Shown: positions 27,916 to 36,730 of the stretch, piece after piece | How the letters are laid out: the number at the start of each line of letters is the position of its first letter | How positions within the stretch are numbered: the stretch's first letter is position 1 | Origin: Silvanigrella paludirubra | Lineage (GTDB): Bacteria; Bdellovibrionota_B; Oligoflexia; Silvanigrellales; Silvanigrellaceae | Reading direction: 5' to 3' | DNA: 64,000 bases | Assembly (NCBI RefSeq): GCF_009208775.1 | Contig: NZ_WFLM01000001.1 | Span: 661,325-725,324 of the forward strand | The notes under the pieces: model-generated | Seen by the model: the letters and a program-made list of their open reading frames with translations, nothing else | Told to the model about the DNA's origin: nothing | The model's database searches: none | Program-made: the position numbers and the translations under genes

Positions 27916-28431
27916 ATGAAATTATATTTAATTCTTAAAATAATAATAATTTTAAACTCATGTCTTATTATGATGAGTGTAAATGCTGCTTTTGAAGTGA
28001 TTTATTATGCAAGAGATTGCACACAAGTAAAATATCATGGGTTTAATACTAGATATAATAAAATTTATAAAGGATATGTAACCTCACCTATTTTTGATGG
28101 AAGATCAAATACATTTGAATTTAAAAGTATGGATATGAATTTCAAAATATTTTTAGAAGATACAGGAAACTGGGCATTAAATGCGTATTTAGGTTCTCCT
28201 GATTTAAATCAAGATGAATGGCCTTACATAAAATTAAACAAAACTCAAATTCAGGTTCATGGAATGTATCCAAAAATATTAATGTATTCTAATCATGATG
28301 GTATTTATATTTTGGATCAAGATAATAACACATTTGAATTGATGAACTGGGGCCATAATGCATTAACTGGAAAAAAAATATCCTATCAAGATACAAATAT
28401 TGATTCTTATGATTATGCAAATTACGAATAA
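27916..28431 (+). CDS. Small secreted hypothetical protein, partner of the preceding gene
   Basis: A 171-residue protein starting with a signal peptide (MKLYLILKIIIILNSCLIMM, cleavage after SVNA). The mature part of about 145 residues is rich in Tyr, Asn and Asp with beta-like runs (FEVIYYARDCTQVKYHGF, IYKGYVTSPIFDGR, FEFKSMDMNFKIFLED, KILMYSNHDGIYILD) and ends acidic (DSYDYANYE). One Cys remains after cleavage. No family is recognised. It starts 7 nt after the candidate pore-forming protein and precedes a terminator, so it is cotranscribed and may be a second toxin component, chaperone or immunity factor (inference). Confidence 0.6.
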   Translation: MKLYLILKIIIILNSCLIMMSVNAAFEVIYYARDCTQVKYHGFNTRYNKIYKGYVTSPIFDGRSNTFEFKSMDMNFKIFLEDTGNWALNAYLGSPDLNQDEWPYIKLNKTQIQVHGMYPKILMYSNHDGIYILDQDNNTFELMNWGHNALTGKKISYQDTNIDSYDYANYE

Positions 28432-28520
28432 ATTGTTGAATATGAATGGAAAATTTCAATCCGTTTCAAAAAGCGTGTTAATTTAAAAAATTTATCTCAA
28501 AATCCTAAGAAGATTTTTCT

Positions 28521-28557
28521 AAGCTATTTTCAATTGCTACAAAAGTTAGCTTTTTTT
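28521..28557 (+). terminator. Rho-independent terminator after the secreted-protein operon
   Basis: AAGCTATTTT (28521-28530) pairs with AAAA-gt-TAGCTT across a short loop, with a two-base bulge, followed by a run of seven T. It lies 90 nt after the last gene of the operon and before the toxin promoter. Confidence 0.55.
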
Positions 28558-28642
28558 AAACACTCCATAAAACATAATGTTACTTTAAATTGCTATAATT
28601 TTTATATTATTTATTTTTTTTTATAATTTTTATAAAAATAGA

Positions 28643-28670
28643 TTGACAATTTATAATAAAAAAATAATAC
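28643..28670 (+). promoter_or_regulatory. Candidate promoter of the giant toxin gene
   Basis: A perfect -35 TTGACA at 28643-28648 is followed after 16 nt by TAATAC (28665-28670), a modest -10. It lies about 80 nt before the toxin start in an otherwise AT-only stretch. Together with the terminator at 28521 this fills the 317-nt gap between genes. Confidence 0.4.
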
Positions 28671-28748
28671 AACAAAAAAATAAGGCTTTCACTCGCCTTT
28701 AAAATAAATTCAATCAAAAAATTAAATTTCATAAACAGGAGAATTCAC

Positions 28749-31700
28749 TTGCAATTTAAGAAAAAACTCATTCATAACCTCACTTTTTCATCAGCAATTC
28801 TGCTTGCCATTGTCGGTTGTGGAAAGTCAAATCAACCAGAAATATCAAAAAATAATGAAGAAAAAAATTTAGACCAAAATTATGCATTATATGAAAAAAA
28901 TCAGAACCTAAGCGTAGATATATTTTCAAAATACTTTATGACAAGTTTTCAAAAATTATTAGAAGAAAAAAATTTAAGTGAAATAGATAAAATAAAAGAA
29001 GTAATTCAAAAATTCTCTAATCCAAATGATACGGCAACAGATGAAAATAAATACAATTTAGCACTCGAGCTAGCAAAAGTATTACCTGAACCTAATTTTA
29101 TTGAAGAAAATCAAGAATACACAAAAAAATATAATAATATTTTAGATAATATCCAAAAATATTATGAGAAAACCGCAGTCTCAGTTCCAAAGATATTGCA
29201 CTTTGTTTGGCTTGGTGGACCAATGGGCGAGCCACAAAGAGACTATATTCGTATTTGGGCAAAATTAAACCCTGACTATCGTATTCATATTTGGTATGAC
29301 TCCGATCACTTAACTGTTCATGAGAGTAATAAAAAAATTAAAGAATATTTAAATTATTCCTTAGCTGAGCATAAAAATGCAGATAATTATCAATCTATAT
29401 TTGCAAATAAATTTGTAAGCTTACAAAATGATTTATTTGAAAAATTAAATAAAGTAAAAGATAGTAGAATAAATAATGCATTAGATATTGAACGTTTAAA
29501 ATATCTAGAACAAACCTTATATCAAAAAAATACAATTAATACAGATGAAGTTACAAAAAAGGTAAATTTATTTTATCAAGAAAATGAAAAATTTAGCAAA
29601 GAATTTAGTAACATTAAGTTTCAGGATTTTAAAGAAATAAAAAAAACATGGGCTCTTAAAGATATTTATGACCAAGAAATGTTGTTAAGGGGAAATTTTG
29701 CTGCAGCGGGTGATAGTGTTCGTGTTGAGCTCTTAAGAAAATTTGGTGGTGTCTATGCAGATATAGACGTTTTACCCGCTATTAAACCACTAAATCACTT
29801 TGTTGATTACTATGATAAATTGTTAGGTGGGAAGTCTTACGCAAATCGTTTTAGAAGTCTATCTGTAGCTTTTTGTGAACAAATATTTAACCAATTTAAA
29901 TTTTTATCACCTTCTAGAAAAGTGGATCATAAATTTAAAAATAGTATCCTCAAGTCATTTGATTATGATGGAAATTTAAATACATTATCACGTTCTGAGC
30001 ATAAATCAACCTTTCGAAGAGAGCTAAATAAATTAAAAGAGCTTAAAAATATTGAAGATATTTTTACGAAATTAGGTGATGTAAATATTAGACAAGGTGA
30101 ATTAAAAGCTGCTGAAGATTCTAATAGTGTTATTGCTTCCCATCCAAAAATAGAAAATTCAGACTGGATTGAAAAAGTAAAAGATAAAATCATTCAAAAC
30201 TATGGAAAACTAAATGCATTTGAAATAAATAATCCTAAATTTTATTATACATTTGATAAAAACTATAATTTAGTTACTGACAAAAAAAATTATAAAGCAC
30301 CGACAAAGTTTTCAGAAGCTGATATTGATTATTATATCCAAGGTTACAGAAAAGATACCTTACTTCCTGATTACCGAATTACAGTAAAAACTTCAGGCCC
30401 TGGAGTTATGAAACAAGTCTATGAAGATCTCTATCCTGAGTTTGTAAGTCCTAGAGGTATATTTTCAAAAAATAAAATTGTTGATACGACAACACAATTT
30501 TTGGTAAAAAATAATAAGTTTACCAATGCTACAGAAGAAGATGTTAATTCTTCTTGGGCAACAAGATCAAAATCACGTGACAATGATATGTTTGGTCAAC
30601 GTAGAGTAATCCTTCCCTTAGGCCAGGAAGAAAATATTAAGAATGCTGCAGAACTTATTCATAAGAAAAAAGAAGCAGAGAATAAAAAAACATCTTTAAT
30701 TAATATAAATGACTTAACTGTACAAAATAAAGATGATAAAGAATTTGAAAAAGTAAATTTATATTTGGTTGGGCATGCAGAAAAAGAAGGTGAAACGATC
30801 AAAATTGGTAATTTAACAGCAGAAGAAGTTGCTACAAAATTACTAGATTTTACTGAAACAAATAAAAATCAATTAATAGATTATATTGATATCATAAGTT
30901 GTAACCCAAGTAGCGATTCCAGTGATACTACAAATATCGTCCAATTTACACAAGAGTTAATGAAACAACTCGATCAAGTTGGCATATCAATTGATATTAT
31001 TTCAGTGAGAAAAAGCATTATAAAAATAGATGATAAAGGAAATGAATTATCAAAAAGTAGATTAGGTTTATATGAATATGCCAATGATGCAGATAAAATT
31101 TTTATAATACGCAAGAGCAATAATGAATTTTTAACAATTAATACCTCGAATATAGTCGATCTAATTCAACCAGATAATCTCAAAAAGCTAAATCGCTTTA
31201 ATGGAACATTTAAAAACATATTAAGCAAAAAAACCCAAGAACTTGGTGAGTTTAATGACATTTTATTTAAAATAAAAGATCAGTATTATAAACTTCATCC
31301 GTCAAGAAGAAACTCCGAAAATTCGGTTCAATTAAAAATAAATAATTCAAACTCGTCCATTAATTCTAATTCATACCAATCAGAAAGCGATTTAAATAAA
31401 CTGAGTTCTTCGAGCTCTCTGGATTCAAATAAATCAAATGAAAAAATAGAATCATTATCTAATTATAAGAGAGTAGCAAAATATTCGTTTAATGGAATTG
31501 AAAAGTTTACAAGTGTAACCAATAAATACAATATTTTTATGAATCTCTTAAATACTCCTAAAACTCTTCAAAATATCAAATATGCTTTTGAAAATGATAT
31601 GATTTTAGATGGAGTTCGAGAAAGCGCAAATTTTGGTTTGAATAATGCTGATTTAGTCTTAGATTTAGTTAAGTTTTCAAAAGGAAATTCATTTTGGCAA

Positions 31701-34700
31701 AAACACGCAACAGCGTTTAGTAATATGAATAAAGCTCAAATTGGAATCAATTTTGCTTCTGCTGGTTTGGACATTTGGCAAGCTGCTGATTTATTCAAGT
31801 CTGCTGAAAATGCAAAAGATCAGGAACAGAAACTCGATTATCTTGTAAATGCAAGCTTTACAACAGCTCGAGCAGCAACTTCAATTGGGACAGCGATTCT
31901 TCTTCCCTTATCTGCTAAATCAGGCCCAATAGGTGCTGCTATTGGTTATACAATTATGTTTTCGCAAGGAACATATAATGCTGTAAGAACTTCACAAGAA
32001 TTACGAAAATTAGGATTTAAAGAAGAAGACATTGCCTTAAAATCAATTTTAAATTTTTTTGGTCAATATGAAAAATTTGATGATCCAGCCTATATAACAA
32101 GAATTGAATCTAATAAATTAAATGATGAAATAATACCTAATATATTAAATGAAAAAAATAACGAATTTTTTAATAATATTGGAAAACCTGCAGAAAAAAC
32201 AAAATTTTATTTTAATAAAATTGTTTATCCTAAAATAGATCTTTATATCCCTTATACTTTTGAAAAATTAGAACAAGGTTGTGCTTATGGAGTTTGTGTA
32301 ACTCATAAAACACCTGGCAAAAAAATTGATAAAGAAAGTCACTCTTGTCTGACCAATAATTCCCATTTTGAAAGAAATAATGATCTCAATCAAAGTATGT
32401 TGAAGACACACTTAGCTGCTTTATCAGAAAACCAATCTTTATTAGCAAAAAAACAAACAGGTGTTCCTTCTGCACCTAAAGGACAATCCTATTCTCAAGC
32501 TCGTATTGAGTATCATAATAATACTGTTCCTTGTCCAAATGTATCAAATAACGTAACAATGATTGAAAAAAAACATAATCTTACGACTGAGCAACAAGAT
32601 AAACTTTCTAAAATACCAGATACAAAAAAAGCAAATTTATATTTACTCGGATTTGGTGACCAAGGTAAACATGGAAATATGATACATACGGTTTCTGGCG
32701 AAACAGATAAAGTAAATTTATTTAACATTCATTCCGCAACATATATGGTTCATTTATTAGGAGGAGATAAAGAAGATATATTTGAATTTTATGACACTTT
32801 GCAAACAATAAAAGAAGATAAAGGCTATGTTGATGGTGGGTTGGGAATAGACACAATCAGTTTTGAAGGAATAAAAGATAAAAATCTAACCATTTCTTTA
32901 GATATCAATCAAAAGTCAAAAGATCTCCCTTTATTTAAAAATATTGAAAATGTATTTGGAAGTAACAATAATGATCATATCATTGGTAATGCTTTAAATA
33001 ATTTTATCTCCGGAAATGGAGGAGATGACAAAATAGAAGGTGGTAATGGAGAAGATACCATTCTTCCTGGCATTGGTTTTGATCATTTGATTGGTGGTGA
33101 AGACTCTGACAATTACATTATATTTAAAAAAGATATAAGTAATAATAATTTAGATAAAGACAAAAAAATTTCCGAATTTATTTCATCCGATTTATCAAAT
33201 ATGGATCAAAAAATTGCGGAATTAAAAAACAAATTAAATGATGTTAAAAATAAAGTAGACAATTTATATGTTTCTGTCCAAGGATGTGCATCAAGTTACC
33301 ACTACTATATGAATATTTTAGAAGAACAATTAAAAACGACAAAAGAAGATACAAACGATATAAAGAAAATGGCAATAGAATTATTAAATAAAGGAAAAAT
33401 TATTTCTGAAAATATTAATCAACTTAAGACTGTATTTCAGTATAGTAATAAAACTGTAAATGTTAATGAAGAAGTAAACCAATTAAAACTTATTCGTAAT
33501 TATCTTGACCAATTTCAAGATATTATTAAAAATGATGTTCCAGAGATTGAAAAATTATGTAAAAGCATAGAAGAATTCCGAAAGTCAAATTTAATTTCTG
33601 AAGAAATTATTCAAAACTATCGAAATTATAATGAGTATCATTTAGTGATGAGCTCTCAGTATGCTAAAGACGAATTTATTAAATCACAAGTCAAATATTA
33701 TAATAATGAAAAAAATTCAAAGTTTAATAAAATAAATAATGTTAAAGTTTCTTTAGAAAATTTAACAAATGGCCTTTCAGATTCTGAAAAATATTTAAAT
33801 TTAATAAATCAAAAGTTAAATAATGTATATTATGGATATAAAATAATAAACAATTTTGATGATTCTGCAAATAGAAAAACAGATATTATTACTACAGATA
33901 TTAAAGATCTTGTTTCAAGTAAAATTGGAAATGACTTACAATTAGGATTTTATCATGAAAATGAATATGTATCTGTTGCTATTTTGAAAAACTATTTTTT
34001 AAATGAAAATTATCAACATATCATGATTATGGATTTACAAGGTAACCGATATTCTGGAATGAATGGAGAACTTTATGATTCTAAATATTCAGAATATAAA
34101 ATTGATACCATAAATTTTAAAATTAATAAAAATATTAATTTAGACCAATCTCCAGAACAAGATACTTTATTAAGTTCCTATAATAATGTAATAGGAAGTA
34201 GAGAAAATGAAATCATTCATGGCAATGCGAGCAATAATTTTATTTTTGGAAATGGAGGATTTGACAAAATAAATGGTTTTCATGGTAATGATTCCTTATC
34301 AATAGAAATGAGTTCAAATATTCCAAAAGATTACTCTGACACTCATCTAGCAGAATCTTTAAGAAATTTATTTGGATATTACCAAAATACTGAATTAATT
34401 GGTGGAACAGGACATGATAATTATATATTAAACTTTGAAAAGCATGAAAGTTTTGAAGACGAATTTCATGTTTCCATTGATAACTATGATGTAAATAAAA
34501 AATTAGACAATCTTATTATTAATGATTTAAATAAAGAAATAAATAAAGTTAAATTCCATAAAATAACAAATGATGAGCAATATTCAAATAGTTTACTTAT
34601 TGAACTTAAAGATGATAGAAATAAATATTACAAAATATTTATTAAAAAATATTTTGAATCTGAAGATTATAGACATATTCAAATTCAAATAGGAGATTTT

Positions 34701-35138
34701 CTAACAATTAGTGCAAAAGATATGGAAGCTATCTATAACTCCATTGTTCAAAGCAATAAAGATTATCATTTATTTATTACAGACACCCAAAAAATGGATA
34801 TTCATGATAGTATACATGAAAATAATTATTATTTTATAGATACAAATACATTAAATTATTCTGTTGAAGCTGTTAACTTTTTATCTGAAAATTTGAAAAA
34901 AGAAAAAAGAATCATTAAAATGTCTAAATTTGAAAATGATGTTCTTATTCAGTTAAAAGATCCTGAAAATACTTCTCTGTATTCTATTCTCTATTATAAA
35001 GATTATTTAATAAATAAAGATCATTTTATTAATATGAATTTTGAACTGAACTCTCGTATTTTAATGAAAAATGAGGATATAAAAATAAATTTAGATGAAT
35101 TGAAAAATGGCGAAATTATAGAATTAGAAATCAATTGA
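28749..35138 (+). CDS. Large clostridial-toxin-like glucosyltransferase with RTX repeats, predicted lipoprotein
   Basis: A 2129-residue protein; TTG start with AGGAGA 6 nt upstream. Residues 1-24 form a lipoprotein signal (lipobox IVGC, Cys24). Residues about 140-610 are a GT44 glucosyltransferase: KILHFVWLGG, AAAGDSVRVELLRKFGGVYADIDVLP, S601/W603. W154, D322, R325, D338 and D340 correspond to TcdB W102, D270, R273, D286 and D288 with one constant offset of 52. Residues about 640-790 are a C80-like autoprotease with His676 (LYLVGHAEKEGE) and Cys718 (DIISCNPSS). Residues about 960-1110 are a hydrophobic helical region like the TcdA/TcdB translocation domain (AGLDIWQAADLF, ATSIGTAILLPLSAK). Instead of CROP repeats, RTX-type nonapeptides occur at about 1405-1455 (GNGGDDKIEGGNGEDTI) and 1815-1895, separated by coiled-coil-like sequence. 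Expected role: inactivation of host small GTPases. How a lipidated toxin leaves the cell is unclear. Confidence 0.88.
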   Translation: MQFKKKLIHNLTFSSAILLAIVGCGKSNQPEISKNNEEKNLDQNYALYEKNQNLSVDIFSKYFMTSFQKLLEEKNLSEIDKIKEVIQKFSNPNDTATDENKYNLALELAKVLPEPNFIEENQEYTKKYNNILDNIQKYYEKTAVSVPKILHFVWLGGPMGEPQRDYIRIWAKLNPDYRIHIWYDSDHLTVHESNKKIKEYLNYSLAEHKNADNYQSIFANKFVSLQNDLFEKLNKVKDSRINNALDIERLKYLEQTLYQKNTINTDEVTKKVNLFYQENEKFSKEFSNIKFQDFKEIKKTWALKDIYDQEMLLRGNFAAAGDSVRVELLRKFGGVYADIDVLPAIKPLNHFVDYYDKLLGGKSYANRFRSLSVAFCEQIFNQFKFLSPSRKVDHKFKNSILKSFDYDGNLNTLSRSEHKSTFRRELNKLKELKNIEDIFTKLGDVNIRQGELKAAEDSNSVIASHPKIENSDWIEKVKDKIIQNYGKLNAFEINNPKFYYTFDKNYNLVTDKKNYKAPTKFSEADIDYYIQGYRKDTLLPDYRITVKTSGPGVMKQVYEDLYPEFVSPRGIFSKNKIVDTTTQFLVKNNKFTNATEEDVNSSWATRSKSRDNDMFGQRRVILPLGQEENIKNAAELIHKKKEAENKKTSLININDLTVQNKDDKEFEKVNLYLVGHAEKEGETIKIGNLTAEEVATKLLDFTETNKNQLIDYIDIISCNPSSDSSDTTNIVQFTQELMKQLDQVGISIDIISVRKSIIKIDDKGNELSKSRLGLYEYANDADKIFIIRKSNNEFLTINTSNIVDLIQPDNLKKLNRFNGTFKNILSKKTQELGEFNDILFKIKDQYYKLHPSRRNSENSVQLKINNSNSSINSNSYQSESDLNKLSSSSSLDSNKSNEKIESLSNYKRVAKYSFNGIEKFTSVTNKYNIFMNLLNTPKTLQNIKYAFENDMILDGVRESANFGLNNADLVLDLVKFSKGNSFWQKHATAFSNMNKAQIGINFASAGLDIWQAADLFKSAENAKDQEQKLDYLVNASFTTARAATSIGTAILLPLSAKSGPIGAAIGYTIMFSQGTYNAVRTSQELRKLGFKEEDIALKSILNFFGQYEKFDDPAYITRIESNKLNDEIIPNILNEKNNEFFNNIGKPAEKTKFYFNKIVYPKIDLYIPYTFEKLEQGCAYGVCVTHKTPGKKIDKESHSCLTNNSHFERNNDLNQSMLKTHLAALSENQSLLAKKQTGVPSAPKGQSYSQARIEYHNNTVPCPNVSNNVTMIEKKHNLTTEQQDKLSKIPDTKKANLYLLGFGDQGKHGNMIHTVSGETDKVNLFNIHSATYMVHLLGGDKEDIFEFYDTLQTIKEDKGYVDGGLGIDTISFEGIKDKNLTISLDINQKSKDLPLFKNIENVFGSNNNDHIIGNALNNFISGNGGDDKIEGGNGEDTILPGIGFDHLIGGEDSDNYIIFKKDISNNNLDKDKKISEFISSDLSNMDQKIAELKNKLNDVKNKVDNLYVSVQGCASSYHYYMNILEEQLKTTKEDTNDIKKMAIELLNKGKIISENINQLKTVFQYSNKTVNVNEEVNQLKLIRNYLDQFQDIIKNDVPEIEKLCKSIEEFRKSNLISEEIIQNYRNYNEYHLVMSSQYAKDEFIKSQVKYYNNEKNSKFNKINNVKVSLENLTNGLSDSEKYLNLINQKLNNVYYGYKIINNFDDSANRKTDIITTDIKDLVSSKIGNDLQLGFYHENEYVSVAILKNYFLNENYQHIMIMDLQGNRYSGMNGELYDSKYSEYKIDTINFKINKNINLDQSPEQDTLLSSYNNVIGSRENEIIHGNASNNFIFGNGGFDKINGFHGNDSLSIEMSSNIPKDYSDTHLAESLRNLFGYYQNTELIGGTGHDNYILNFEKHESFEDEFHVSIDNYDVNKKLDNLIINDLNKEINKVKFHKITNDEQYSNSLLIELKDDRNKYYKIFIKKYFESEDYRHIQIQIGDFLTISAKDMEAIYNSIVQSNKDYHLFITDTQKMDIHDSIHENNYYFIDTNTLNYSVEAVNFLSENLKKEKRIIKMSKFENDVLIQLKDPENTSLYSILYYKDYLINKDHFINMNFELNSRILMKNEDIKINLDELKNGEIIELEIN

Positions 35139-35191
35139 TTTGTCGCTTTATCAGGTAACATTCTAAATATTTTATAATAAAGCAACAAATC
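35137..35191 (+). terminator. Hairpin spanning the toxin stop codon
   Basis: GATTTGTCGCTTTAT (35137-35151) pairs with ATAAAGCAACAAATC (35177-35191) with one mismatch in 15, around a 25-nt loop. There is no T-run, so it may protect the 3' end or aid termination rather than be a classical terminator. Confidence 0.35.
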
Positions 35192-35279
35192 CTCTTTCAG
35201 AACCTCATTTTAAAATCAAAATTTTTCATAATTTCTATTTTTATGCATTTTTAACTTGCTAAGTTTTAAATTTACTAGT

Positions 35280-35318
35280 AATGAATATTTATTCAACCAA
35301 AATGGATAAATATTCATT
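35280..35318 (+). promoter_or_regulatory. Tandem ARG boxes (ArgR operator)
   Basis: TGAATATTTATTCA at 35282-35295 is a perfect match to the ARG box core TGAATWWWWATTCA. TGGATAAATATTCA at 35303-35316 matches at 13 of 14. Centres are 21 bp apart, equal to two 18-bp boxes with a 3-bp gap, the standard arrangement bound by hexameric ArgR. The operator lies 108 nt before argG and above the Arg leader ORF. Confidence 0.85.
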
Positions 35319-35329
35319 TTGGTTCTTTT
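35295..35329 (+). terminator. Perfect 10-bp hairpin overlapping the ARG boxes
   Basis: AACCAAAATG (35295-35304) and CATTTTGGTT (35315-35324) form a perfect stem with a 10-nt loop, followed by CTTTT. It could end transcription from the toxin gene. It competes with a 12-bp dyad (ATGAATATTTAT / ATAAATATTCAT) made by the ARG boxes, so part of the symmetry comes from the operator. Confidence 0.4.
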
Positions 35330-35358
35330 ATAAAATCATCTCTTTTTGGAGATCCTCC

Positions 35359-35376
35359 ATGCGACGTCGCCAATAA
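35359..35376 (+). CDS. Arginine leader peptide MRRRQ
   Basis: A five-codon ORF ATG CGA CGT CGC CAA TAA. It has its own Shine-Dalgarno GGAG at 35348-35351, 7 nt before the ATG, and lies between the ArgR operator and argG (stop 49 nt before the argG start). The three consecutive Arg codons are all CGN, including CGC, while the neighbouring genes mainly use AGA. The SD is itself in a small dyad (GGAG-ATC-CTCC). Composition and position fit a sensor of charged arginyl-tRNA or arginine. No intrinsic terminator is visible between it and argG, so control of translation or Rho access would be needed (inference). Confidence 0.6.
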   Translation: MRRRQ

Positions 35377-35425
35377 AAACTACAAACTTCAAAGAATAAA
35401 TTATTAATATTACAGGAATATATAT

Positions 35426-36673
35426 ATGAAAGAAAAAATCATTCTGGGCTATTCTGGCGGCTTGGACACTTCCATTATGATACCTTGGCTTAAGGAAAAT
35501 TATGATTGCGAAATCATTGCTGTAACTTGTGACTTAGGACAAGGTGAAAAAGAATTAAAAGACATCAAAGAAAAAGCCATAAAAAGCGGAGCTTCTAAAG
35601 CTTATGTAGAAGATGTAAAAAACCAGTTTGTTACCGACTTTCTCTGGAAACTGCTAAAGTCTGGAGCTAAATATGAAGGCGAGTATTTATTAGGTACTTT
35701 ATCAAGACCTTTGATTGCTAAAAAATTGGTAGATATTGCTATTAAAGAAAATGCGACAGCAATATGCCATGGAGCAACTGGAAAAGGGAATGATCAAGTC
35801 CGCTTTGAGCTTGCCATAAAGTCATTTTCTTCTAAATTTAAAATCATTGCTCCTTGGAGAACTTGGAATATTACATCTAGAAGTGAAGCAATTGATTATG
35901 CTCATTCTAAAAATATTCCTATCCAAGCAACAAAAAAATCACCCTACTCCAATGATAGAAATATTTGGTACGTTTCTCATGAAGGCGGCGATCTTGAGTC
36001 AACTGAAAATGAACATAATTCTGAATTTTATCAAATGACAAATACATTAGATAAAACACCAAATCACGCCGATTTTATTTCAATTCAATTTTTTCAAGGA
36101 ATACCTGTAGCATTAAATCAAATCGAATATTCTCCTGTTGAGTTACTTTCTAAATTAAACGAAATTTCTGGAAAACATGGCATTGGAATTATAGATATTA
36201 TTGAGAACCGTTTAATTGGAATGAAATCGAGAGGCGTTTATGAAACTCCTGGCGGAACTGTTTTATATAAAGCACATCAATATTTAGAAAGCATTTGTTT
36301 AGATAAAGATGTTCTGCATATGAAACAAAGAATAGCACAAGATTATGCAAATTTAGTTTATAATGGACTTTGGTATACTCCATTAAAAGAAGCACTAGAT
36401 GCCTTTATAGATGAAACACAAAAAAATTTGACGGGTGATGTAAAACTAAAATTATTTAAAGGACATTGTTTGTTCTCAGGTGCTCAATCTCCTTCTAGTT
36501 TATATCATAAAGATTTTTCAACATTTGAAAAAGATGATGTTTACGATCAATTTGATGCACAAGGATTTATTCAAATTTATGGATTACCTATAAAAATAAA
36601 TTCAATCATGAAAGAAAATAGCTTAAAAAATTTTCATTCAATAGAAAACATGAGAGAAAATAATAAATTATAA
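35426..36673 (+). CDS. argG: Argininosuccinate synthase
   Basis: A 415-residue enzyme joining citrulline and aspartate with ATP in arginine synthesis. PP-loop ATP site at the start (ILGYSGGLDTSIMIPWL), then AVTCDLGQGE, YLLGTLSRPLIAK, AICHGATGKGNDQVRFE, APWRTWNITSRSEAIDYA and the substrate loop KSPYSNDRNIWYVSHEGGDLE, all intact. First gene of argG-argC-argJ-argB-argD; no argF or argH is in the window. AGGA lies 8 nt before the ATG. Expression should answer to the tandem ARG boxes and perhaps the MRRRQ leader. Confidence 0.96.
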   Translation: MKEKIILGYSGGLDTSIMIPWLKENYDCEIIAVTCDLGQGEKELKDIKEKAIKSGASKAYVEDVKNQFVTDFLWKLLKSGAKYEGEYLLGTLSRPLIAKKLVDIAIKENATAICHGATGKGNDQVRFELAIKSFSSKFKIIAPWRTWNITSRSEAIDYAHSKNIPIQATKKSPYSNDRNIWYVSHEGGDLESTENEHNSEFYQMTNTLDKTPNHADFISIQFFQGIPVALNQIEYSPVELLSKLNEISGKHGIGIIDIIENRLIGMKSRGVYETPGGTVLYKAHQYLESICLDKDVLHMKQRIAQDYANLVYNGLWYTPLKEALDAFIDETQKNLTGDVKLKLFKGHCLFSGAQSPSSLYHKDFSTFEKDDVYDQFDAQGFIQIYGLPIKINSIMKENSLKNFHSIENMRENNKL

Positions 36674-36730
36674 AGTAAGATTTTTTAAATTTTCATTTTT
36701 TTTATTCATAAAAATATTATTGGTGGGTAA

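Noticed and set aside
35361..35370. Palindrome GCGACGTCGC as an operator
   Set aside because: It is fully explained by the three Arg codons CGA CGT CGC of the leader ORF and is too short for a dimeric repressor alone.
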